From an uncultured Collinsella sp. (GTDB taxonomy: Bacteria > Actinomycetota > Coriobacteriia > Coriobacteriales > Coriobacteriaceae): 5,137 nt of DNA. Positions 1-4,688 of the stretch are shown in pieces. The stretch covers positions 1-5,137 of the forward strand of contig CAKUHM010000113.1 of the NCBI GenBank assembly GCA_934655835.1, in the 5' to 3' direction. The first letter of the stretch is position 1. Every line of letters starts with the position of its first letter. The position numbers and the translations under genes are program-made. The notes under the pieces were generated by a model. It was given only the letters and a program-made list of their open reading frames with translations. It was not told the DNA's origin and searched no databases.

Positions 1-1155
1 GGCTACCCGCTGCTGGTGCGTCCGAGCTACGTGCTGGGCGGCCGCGGCATGATGATCGCCTACGATGCCGAGCATCTGCGCGATTACATGGCCGAGGCTG
101 CGCGCATCAGTCCCGACTACCCGGTGTATCTGGACCGCTTCCTAGAGGGTGCGATCGAGTCCGACGTCGACGCCCTGTGCGATGGCGAAGAGGTCTACAT
201 CGGCGGCATTCTGGAGCACATCGAGGAGGCCGGCATCCATTCCGGCGACTCCGCGACCTGTATCCCGCCGTTCAGCTTTAGCGAGAGCCTGCAGGCAAAG
301 CTTCGCGAGACCACGCGCCGCATCGCGATGGCGCTGGGTGTACGCGGTCTGGTCAACGTGCAGTACGCCATCAAGGGCGAGACTGTCTACGTGATCGAGG
401 CCAACCCGCGTGCCAGCCGTACCGTGCCGTTTATCTCCAAGGCCACCGGTGTGCCGCTGGCCAAGTGCGCGGCGCGCATCATGGCGGGCGATTCCATCGC
501 GAGCCTGGGCCTGCCGAGCGACGAGCGCCAGCTCGATTGGTTCTGCATGAAGGAAGCCGTTATGCCCTGGGGCCGTTTCCCCGGTGCCGACGTCATCCTG
601 GGGCCCGAGATGAAGTCGACGGGCGAGGTCATGGGTATCGCCAAAAGCTATCCCGAGGCATATGCCAAGACGCAGCTGGCGATTGACTACAAGCTGCCCG
701 ACCCCAGCAGCGGCAAGGTGTTCATCAGCGTGTGCGACCGCGACAAGCGCCACATCCTTTCGGTTGCGCGTATCCTGCGCTACCTGGGCTTTGACATCTG
801 CTCCACCGAGGGTACGGCGCGCGTGCTGCGTGGAGGCAACGTGACGTGCGAGATCGTGGAGAAGATTAGCGGCCCGCACGACGGCGAGCGCCCCAACATC
901 GGCGACCTCATCGCCGATGGCAAGATCGCGGTGATCATCAACACGCCGTACGGTCCGGGCTCGCGTGGCGACGGCTATCTGTTGCGCACCGAGGCGGTGC
1001 GCCGCGGTGTGACCTGCGTGACCGCGATGTCTGCGGCCAACACGTACGTGAGTGCCATCGAGGCGGTGCGCGAGGACCAGCAGGGTCACGGCAGCGCCAA
1101 CGACATGGGCATGGACGTCATCGCCCTGCAGGACCTGCCGCAGTACACGGTGTAG
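1..1155 (+). CDS. carB: Carbamoyl-phosphate synthase large subunit, C-terminal part (5' truncated by window)
   Basis: CarB makes carbamoyl phosphate from ammonia (delivered by the CarA glutaminase), bicarbonate and two ATP, feeding pyrimidine and arginine synthesis in the cytoplasm. The frame is open from base 1, so about 700 N-terminal residues are missing compared with the roughly 1,070-residue family. Counting from base 1, residues 1 to about 235 are the end of the second ATP-grasp unit: LVRPSYVLGGRGM near residue 5, HSGDSATCIPP near 80, and the metal/ATP motif VIEANPRASRTVPF around 131-144 (Glu133, Asn135). The family motif STGEVMGI follows. Residues from about 238 to 365 form the MGS-like allosteric domain, starting at KVFISVCDRDK and including the ligand-loop region IINTPYGPGSRGD. 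It ends normally at TAG. Codon use is strongly GC-ending, unlike the toxin-antitoxin genes downstream. The next gene on this strand is over 600 bp away and terminators intervene, so this is probably the last gene of its operon. Identification is secure. Confidence 0.97.
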   Translation, partial: GYPLLVRPSYVLGGRGMMIAYDAEHLRDYMAEAARISPDYPVYLDRFLEGAIESDVDALCDGEEVYIGGILEHIEEAGIHSGDSATCIPPFSFSESLQAKLRETTRRIAMALGVRGLVNVQYAIKGETVYVIEANPRASRTVPFISKATGVPLAKCAARIMAGDSIASLGLPSDERQLDWFCMKEAVMPWGRFPGADVILGPEMKSTGEVMGIAKSYPEAYAKTQLAIDYKLPDPSSGKVFISVCDRDKRHILSVARILRYLGFDICSTEGTARVLRGGNVTCEIVEKISGPHDGERPNIGDLIADGKIAVIINTPYGPGSRGDGYLLRTEAVRRGVTCVTAMSAANTYVSAIEAVREDQQGHGSANDMGMDVIALQDLPQYTV

Positions 1156-1167
1156 GCTGACCTGTCC

Positions 1168-1257
1168 GGCCGGGGCGGAGGGGCCGAGATTTCCCCCCTT
1201 TCGCTCCGGCTGCAAGCAGAGTCGCTCAGGAGGAAACTCGGCCCCTCCGCTCCGGCC
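1168..1257. repeat. Long GC-rich inverted repeat downstream of carB
   Basis: The arms 1168-1194 and 1232-1257 pair over 26 positions with one G-U pair (1174 with 1251) and one bulged A (1189), enclosing a loop of 37 bases. The outer arm reads GGCCGGGGCGGAGGGGCCGAG. It begins only 13 bases after the carB stop codon. No T tract follows, so it is not a classical intrinsic terminator. It could stabilise the 3' end of the carB message or be a palindromic dispersed repeat. The pairing is seen directly; the role is unknown. Confidence 0.7.
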
Positions 1258-1330
1258 TGCGGTGACTTGGCTGCACCGTGTGCTGCCGAAGGGGCTTTGC
1301 GCGATGACTGGGACTGAAGAATATGGTGCG

Positions 1331-1373
1331 CGTCGGCCCTGCCGTTCATTCGAACGACAGGGCCGACGTTTTT
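1331..1373 (+). terminator. Rho-independent terminator, probably for carB
   Basis: A 17-bp stem (1331-1347 with 1352-1368; one C-A mismatch at 1342/1357) closes a four-base loop, ATTC, and is followed directly by five T residues (1369-1373). This is a strong intrinsic terminator for + strand transcription. It lies about 175 bp after the carB stop, with no convincing gene between. Confidence 0.88.
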
Positions 1374-1380
1374 GGATGGG

Positions 1381-1417
1381 GTCTCCTGGCGAATTTTCAT
1401 TCGCCAGGAGACTTTTT
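1381..1417 (+). terminator. Second terminator-like hairpin, just upstream of repeat element copy A
   Basis: A perfect 14-bp stem (1381-1394 with 1399-1412) encloses the loop TTTC and is followed by five T residues (1413-1417). It starts only 7 bases after the previous terminator's T tract, so it is redundant for carB. Its stem core CTGGCGA/TCGCCAG recurs in the hairpin at 2504-2532, and both hairpins sit at the same distance from a copy of the repeat element. It may therefore have arrived with that element rather than belong to carB. Confidence 0.85.
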
Positions 1418-1438
1418 GCCAGGGGCGAGACATGTCCT

Positions 1439-1643
1439 TGGACAGTTAGTTCAGATACGTATTTTTCAGGGGCCCTGCGGAGGCCGTTTTGAGCTCAATT
1501 GAACAGTTTTCGGTGGCCTAAGCCGATAAAGACGCTTGGACAAGGGATAGAAAAGCCCATTCTTGGCTCCAAGACGGCTTCGAATCGTTGTCTATGCATC
1601 TAAAAGTGCGGCCAAAAAAATACGTATCTGAACTAACTGTCCA
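1439..1643. mobile_element. Non-autonomous MITE-like element, copy A (about 205 bp)
   Basis: The ends are perfect terminal inverted repeats of 28 bp beginning TGGACAGTTAGTTCAGAT at the left and running to an A/T-rich stretch; the right end (to 1643) is the exact reverse complement. The element starts TGG and ends CCA. The interior carries no transposase. It matches copy B (2560-2761) at about 91% over its length: I counted 17 substitutions plus one 3-base gap. Both copies lie in the same orientation around the toxin-antitoxin operon. No convincing target-site duplication is visible. TG...CA ends occur in IS3- and IS481-type elements, but the parent family cannot be named from this window. On the + strand it also places an extra hairpin-forming sequence upstream of the toxin-antitoxin promoter. 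Confidence 0.8.
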
Positions 1644-1737
1644 CTACCCATTGCCGAAGATTTGGCGCAGTGCCGTCCGTCCTAAATTTCCGGCTGAACA
1701 GTTCTGTACACGGCATAAAACGACTGAAAAAGAATGA

Positions 1738-1767
1738 TAAAATGAATTCGTAAACGAATTCATTTTA
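1738..1767 (+). promoter_or_regulatory. Palindromic operator and probable promoter of the toxin-antitoxin operon
   Basis: A perfect 13-bp inverted repeat (1738-1750 and 1755-1767, half-site TAAAATGAATTCG) is split by the 4-base spacer TAAA. It ends inside the antitoxin ribosome-binding site AGGAGG (1767-1772). The left arm overlaps the sequence GATAAAAT (1736-1743), which could serve as a -10 box; I see no good -35 match, so the promoter position is tentative. Phd/YefM-type antitoxins, alone or with toxin, are known to bind such palindromes and repress their own operon. The palindrome is seen; its use as operator is inferred from position and family. Confidence 0.7.
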
Positions 1768-1777
1768 GGAGGATCAT

Positions 1778-2098
1778 ATGCCTGCCTTACAGATGCTCGA
1801 CAATCTTGTTCCTATTAGCGATTTCAGCCACGGTAAGGGCTCGGCCGCCTTTTCGAAGGTTGGGGACGATAATCCTGTTGTGGTTCTTAAACACAATAAG
1901 CCGGCGTTTGTTATTGTGACGCCCGATGAATACAGGGAGGCGAAGCGCGCGGAGGAGGATCTTGCTTTGTTGACGCTGGCTCTTAAGAGGGTTGCTTCGA
2001 CAAGCGATGATGAGCTCGTTTCCCTGTCTGACGTTATGGCGGATTTGGGTGTGAGCCAGGATGAACTCGATCAGATGGATGAGGTTGAGTTCGAATGA
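1778..2098 (+). CDS. Type II antitoxin, Phd/YefM family
   Basis: This 106-residue protein probably binds and neutralises the RelE-type toxin encoded next and represses the operon. Residues about 8-55 fit the Phd/YefM DNA-binding fold: LVPISDFSHGKGSAAFSKV, then NPVVVLKHNKPAFVIVTPDEY, the family's usual segment running from 'p-v-v-k-n-kp-avv' to a tyrosine-ended helix. Residues about 56-106 form a charged tail that becomes strongly acidic (DELDQMDEVEFE), as expected for the toxin-wrapping part. It is longer than the usual roughly 80-90 residues. The ATG at 1778 is preceded by AGGAGG (1767-1772) with 5 bases between. Its stop overlaps the toxin start (ATGA). It uses more A/T-ending codons than carB or purE, suggesting horizontal acquisition. 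The palindrome at 1738-1767 is the likely autoregulatory site. Family assignment is by motif recognition, without a search. Confidence 0.87.
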   Translation: MPALQMLDNLVPISDFSHGKGSAAFSKVGDDNPVVVLKHNKPAFVIVTPDEYREAKRAEEDLALLTLALKRVASTSDDELVSLSDVMADLGVSQDELDQMDEVEFE

Positions 2099-2445
2099 GT
2101 GAGTATGGGGTCGCCTTCTATCCAGACGCTATCAAAGATATCAAGCGTCTGGACGGCTCCCAACGGAAGAACGTGCTTAAGGCAATAGAAAAAGTCAGGG
2201 CAAATCCAGCGCCACAGATCGAAGGTGGATTCGGCAAGCCTCTTGGAAACAAAGCGGGCACTGATTTGACTGGCTTTATGAAAATCAAGCTCAGAGGAAG
2301 TGGCATTCGGATCGTGTACCGCCTCATCAAAATCAAAGGAAAAATGGCCGTCGTCGTGGTGGGCGCTCGTGAAGACATGGAAGTGTACCGAATAGCTCAA
2401 AAACGAGCAGCCGATTTTGAGATTTGGGCTGAAGAAAATCTCTAG
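2095..2445 (+). CDS. Type II toxin, RelE/ParE superfamily (RelE-like mRNA interferase)
   Basis: This 116-residue basic protein fits the RelE/ParE toxin fold: an N-terminal strand and helix pair (VAFYPDAIKDIKRLD...RKNVLKAIEKVRANP, residues 6-38), then a sheet with TGFMKIKLRGSGIRIVYRL (59-77) and VVVVGAREDMEVYRIA (86-101). Set beside E. coli RelE from memory, the residues known for ribosome-dependent mRNA cleavage appear conserved: Lys63 and Lys65 (RelE K52, K54), Arg72 (R61), Arg92 (R81) and Tyr98 (Y87), with the same spacing. That favours an RNase over the gyrase-targeting ParE type. The ATG overlaps the antitoxin stop by four bases (ATGA), implying translational coupling. There is no strong ribosome-binding site of its own. 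A terminator follows at 2504-2537. It appears intact, with no frameshift. Confidence 0.88.
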   Translation: MSEYGVAFYPDAIKDIKRLDGSQRKNVLKAIEKVRANPAPQIEGGFGKPLGNKAGTDLTGFMKIKLRGSGIRIVYRLIKIKGKMAVVVVGAREDMEVYRIAQKRAADFEIWAEENL

Positions 2446-2503
2446 CTTCATGGATGAAAGACCGACATGCAGTGATGCGCTTCTGGTGCGTGAGTTTTGC
2501 AAA

Positions 2504-2537
2504 GCTCTGGCGATTCGGGGATTCGCCAGAGCCTTTT
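2504..2537 (+). terminator. Rho-independent terminator of the toxin-antitoxin operon
   Basis: A 10-bp perfect stem (2504-2513 with 2523-2532) with a 9-base loop is followed after one C by four T residues (2534-2537). It lies about 60 bp after the toxin stop. The stem core CTGGCGA/TCGCCAG matches that of the hairpin at 1381-1412. Confidence 0.8.
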
Positions 2538-2559
2538 CCTGTCCGTGGAGTAATCCTCT

Positions 2560-2761
2560 TGGACAGTTAGTTCAGATACGTATTTTTCCGAGGTCGCGCG
2601 GAGGCCGTTTTAAGCTCAATTGAACAGTTTTTGGTGCCCCGAGCCGATAAGGATGCTTGTCCAAGGGAGAGAAAAGGCCATTCTTGGCTCCAAGACGGCT
2701 TCGAATCGTTGTCTACGCATCTAAAAGTGCGGCCAAAAAACGTATCTGAACTAACTGTCCA
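2560..2761. mobile_element. Non-autonomous MITE-like element, copy B (about 202 bp)
   Basis: This is the second copy of the element at 1439-1643, in the same orientation and about 91% identical. Both ends carry the inverted repeat TGGACAGTTAGTTCAGAT and a few more bases; the right end has lost three bases relative to copy A, so the perfect terminal repeat is shorter (about 23 bp). Differences from copy A are internal, concentrated in 1466-1477 and 1510-1555 of copy A's coordinates, while the outer ends are unchanged. No clear target-site duplication is seen. A minus-strand frame of 65 codons (2567-2764) runs through this copy; I do not treat it as a gene. Confidence 0.8.
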
Positions 2762-2798
2762 CACCTCTCCGTCAACCTCTCATTCCAAAGCCAAATCA

Positions 2799-2885
2799 GC
2801 CAACGTACGTCATGGCAATATCCGGTAGGTCGCAGGGTGCTCTGCTGCGGTCCGGTATTTTCATCTGAACGACTTTGCGAAGCAA
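2799..2885. repeat. Direct repeat upstream of purE, unit 1 (87 bp)
   Basis: This unit begins GCCAACGTACGTCATGG and ends GAACGACTTTGCGAAGCAA. It matches unit 2 (2905-2990) with 8 substitutions and one single-base gap, about 90% identity. The unit start-to-start distance is 106 bp, with 19 bp of different sequence between. It contains the 8-bp palindrome ACGTACGT near its start. No coding role is evident. It may belong to a dispersed intergenic repeat family, which cannot be confirmed from one locus. Confidence 0.8.
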
Positions 2886-2904
2886 CCGGAACCCATTTAT
2901 TTTG

Positions 2905-2990
2905 GCCAACGTACGTCATGGTAATCCCCGGTAGGTCGAAGGTGCTCTGCGGCGGTCCGGTGTTTTCATCTGAACGACTTTGCAAGGCAA
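2905..2990. repeat. Direct repeat upstream of purE, unit 2 (86 bp)
   Basis: Second unit of the direct repeat at 2799-2885, in the same orientation, ending about 65 bp before the putative -10 box of purE. The strongest conserved block is the last third, TTTTCATCTGAACGACTTTG, together with the GCCAACGTACGTCATGG start. Two units with a non-identical spacer do not make a CRISPR array. Confidence 0.8.
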
Positions 2991-3123
2991 GGGGAGCGAA
3001 GATAAAAACCCGGCGCGCCGCGGGGCACCCGGGGACCGCAGGGACGGGAGCAGCTATACTACTCTCAGTAGTTAAGGGTCGCGGATTCGCCGCGTCACCG
3101 CTCTCAACAGGAGGTCTTTGTTT
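2991..3123 (+). promoter_or_regulatory. purE: purE promoter and leader region (tentative)
   Basis: The segment holds a very GC-rich stretch (3009-3050), then TATACT at 3055-3060, a reasonable -10 box with no good -35 partner. A 6-bp hairpin (ACTACT 3058-3063 with AGTAGT 3067-3072) overlaps it, and a 5-bp hairpin lies at 3080-3094. The ribosome-binding site AGGAGG is at 3109-3114. I see no purine-riboswitch core and no convincing PurR-type operator. Only the -10 box and ribosome-binding site are worth relying on. Confidence 0.4.
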
Positions 3124-3588
3124 ATGGCAGATCAGAAGCCGGTTGTCGGGATCATCATGGGCTCCAAGTCCGATCTGGGCGTTATGGAAGGTTGCACTGC
3201 CGAGCTCGAGGCGCTGGGCGTGCCCTATGAGCTCGTGATCGCGAGTGCGCACCGCACGCCGGCGAAGGTCCACGAGTGGGCCTCGACTGCTGCCGACCGC
3301 GGCATCAAGGTGATCATTGCCGCCGCTGGCAAGGCTGCTCACCTGGGCGGTGTCGTGGCTGCGTTTACCCCGCTGCCGGTTATCGGCGTGCCCATGAAGA
3401 CGAGCGACCTGGGCGGCATGGACTCGCTGCTGTCGATGGTGCAGATGCCTTCGGGCGTGCCCGTTGCCTGCGTTGCCATCAATGGTGCTAAGAACGCCGC
3501 TATCTACGCCACGCAGATTCTGGGCGCCTGCGACCCCGAGTATCGCAAGGTTATCGAGAAGATGAAGCAGGAGATGGCTGACGCCTAA
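3124..3588 (+). CDS. purE: N5-carboxyaminoimidazole ribonucleotide mutase (PurE, class I)
   Basis: PurE rearranges N5-carboxyaminoimidazole ribonucleotide to 4-carboxy-AIR in de novo purine synthesis; class I enzymes normally work with the ATP-dependent PurK. The 154-residue length is typical of a stand-alone PurE. Visible motifs are GIIMGSKSD (residues 9-17), the substrate loop ASAHRTP (40-46) with the catalytic histidine His43 (His45 in E. coli), GKAAHLGG (69-76), and VQMPSGVPV (106-114). The AAHL form places it in class I rather than the AIR-carboxylase class II. In the third motif most class I enzymes known to me read GGAAHLPG, so Lys70 and Gly75 are departures. The start is ATG 3124, nine bases after AGGAGG (3109-3114), rather than the in-frame TTG two codons upstream. 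purK is not in the window. The sortase gene follows after 35 bases. Confidence 0.95.
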   Translation: MADQKPVVGIIMGSKSDLGVMEGCTAELEALGVPYELVIASAHRTPAKVHEWASTAADRGIKVIIAAAGKAAHLGGVVAAFTPLPVIGVPMKTSDLGGMDSLLSMVQMPSGVPVACVAINGAKNAAIYATQILGACDPEYRKVIEKMKQEMADA

Positions 3589-3623
3589 GCGTTCCGCCGT
3601 TTCACCGCAGTATAAGGAGAGCC

Positions 3624-4622
3624 ATGTCCGATTATCAGGGAAAACGATTCAAGGCTTCTCAGATTCCCGATCCGTCGAAGCCGGGTGCTGCCCATGCGGC
3701 GCAGCAGGGTCGGACATCCTCTCCTCAGCAGCCGCGCGCGCCGCGCCCCGTGACACCGGCGACGCATCGTCGACAGGACGCGCCGGCCGCATATCGTCCT
3801 TCGTCTTATAGCTCCGCTAAGAAGCCGCCCCGGTCTTCATCGCATGCCGCGCCGTCGGATTACGCCGAGCCGCCGCGCAAGAAGCGCCGCTCCGTCATCC
3901 CCATCCTGCTCATCATCATCGGCATCGGTCTGATTGTTGCCGCCGCTGCCATCTTTATCAATGCGCAGATTGGCTACAAGCAGGCGAGCGAGTCGTATCA
4001 GAAGATCGAAAAGCAATATGTGAGCGACAAGGACGCCAGTGGCGTGCCGATTATTGACTTTGATGCGCTTGCCCAGACAAATCCAGAGGTCGTGGGCTGG
4101 ATTTATGCGCCGGGAACCAATATCAACTACCCCGTGGTGCAGACCAACAACAACTCCAAGTACCTCAATACGCTGTTCGACGGCACATCCAATGCGTCCG
4201 GTGCCATCTTCTTGGATAGCGATGATACCGCGCCTGGCATGGTGGACCAGCAGACTACGATCTACGGTCACCATATGAACGACGGCTCGATGTTCAACGT
4301 GATTTCGGACACGACTGACCAAGCGACATTCGACAGCATTGAATATGTGTACTACATCACGCGTGACGCAACGTATAAGCTACGCCCGCTGGCGACCAAG
4401 GTCGTTGAGGACACGTACGCCAAGGCGCGCACGCCCAACTTTGAGGGCGATGATGGGCTGACGAATTATCTGTCCGAGATGCTCGACGGCGCCTCGGCCG
4501 TGGCGAGCGACGCCACCGATCGCGCCGCTTCGGCAACCAAGGTCGTAACGCTCGTGACCTGCCGTTCGCTGTCGCTGAGCAACACGCGCGCCGTCATGGT
4601 GCTCACGCCGGTCGAGGAATAA
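3624..4622 (+). CDS. srtB: Class B sortase with long proline-rich N-terminal tail
   Basis: Sortases are membrane-bound cysteine transpeptidases that attach surface proteins to the cell wall or to one another as pilins. The 332 residues divide into a cytoplasmic tail (1-89) rich in Pro, Ser, Ala, Arg and Lys and ending PPRKKRRS, one membrane helix (about 90-113, VIPILLIIIGIGLIVAAAAI), and an extracellular catalytic domain. The latter begins VDFDALAQTNPEVVGWIYAPG-like sequence near 143-164 and NYPVVQ at 168-173, both typical of class B. Catalytic residues appear as His216 in TIYGHHMNDGSMF, Cys313 in TLVTC and Arg322 in NTRAVM. The tail is about 80 residues longer than in ordinary SrtB, and the usual TLSTC is TLVTC. 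ATG 3624 follows AAGGAG closely. No LPXTG-like substrate or pilin gene is in view, so the target is unknown; it could serve many substrates. It may be cotranscribed with purE. Confidence 0.9.
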   Translation: MSDYQGKRFKASQIPDPSKPGAAHAAQQGRTSSPQQPRAPRPVTPATHRRQDAPAAYRPSSYSSAKKPPRSSSHAAPSDYAEPPRKKRRSVIPILLIIIGIGLIVAAAAIFINAQIGYKQASESYQKIEKQYVSDKDASGVPIIDFDALAQTNPEVVGWIYAPGTNINYPVVQTNNNSKYLNTLFDGTSNASGAIFLDSDDTAPGMVDQQTTIYGHHMNDGSMFNVISDTTDQATFDSIEYVYYITRDATYKLRPLATKVVEDTYAKARTPNFEGDDGLTNYLSEMLDGASAVASDATDRAASATKVVTLVTCRSLSLSNTRAVMVLTPVEE

Positions 4623-4631
4623 GTTGTTCGA

Positions 4632-4667
4632 GAGTAGCTAAAAAGCCCCGTCCCAAATTGGCTACTC
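4632..4667. repeat. Short inverted repeat between sortase and MoaE-like genes
   Basis: GAGTAGC (4632-4638) pairs with GCTACTC (4661-4667) around a 22-base loop that contains AAAAAGCCCCGTCCCAAA (4640-4657). No T tract follows on the + strand. Read on the minus strand the loop gives GGGACGGGGCTTTTT, which resembles one half of a terminator stem plus T tract, but its partner arm is absent. It may be a decayed terminator or chance. Function unclear. Confidence 0.4.
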
Positions 4668-4688
4668 GACGACGGTAAGGGAGAAACG

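Noticed and set aside
142..1215. Open minus-strand frame of 357 codons antisense to carB
   Set aside because: It mirrors the codon bias of a GC-rich gene; its translation is a low-complexity string rich in His, Ala, Arg and Val with no family motif, while the + strand frame is unmistakably CarB.
1303..1492. Possible small + strand gene starting ATGACTGGGACTGAAG
   Set aside because: The frame runs through both terminator hairpins and into the repeat element, lacks a good ribosome-binding site, and its composition follows the hairpin arms.
1696..1704. GAACAGTTC palindrome resembling half of an SOS box
   Set aside because: It is only 9 bases, lacks the full LexA consensus spacing, and is too short to support.
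2417..2623. + strand frame overlapping the toxin end and the terminator
   Set aside because: It spans the toxin stop, the terminator hairpin and the left end of copy B, and has no ribosome-binding site.
2799..2990. CRISPR-like array
   Set aside because: Only two units, each about 87 bp, imperfect, with a single 19-bp spacer and no cas genes.
3004..3025. Minus-strand terminator (GC stem followed by five T residues on the minus strand)
   Set aside because: The stem is short and bulged around a self-complementary GGCGCGCC, and no minus-strand gene exists in the window to use it.
2991..3123. Purine riboswitch or PurR-type control upstream of purE
   Set aside because: I looked for the conserved purine aptamer core and for a clear palindromic operator and found only short hairpins of 5-6 bp.
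2713..3342. Minus-strand frame of 209 codons across the direct repeats and the start of purE
   Set aside because: It overlaps purE and its repeated peptide simply reflects the 106-bp DNA repeat period staying roughly in frame; no start signal or family similarity supports it.
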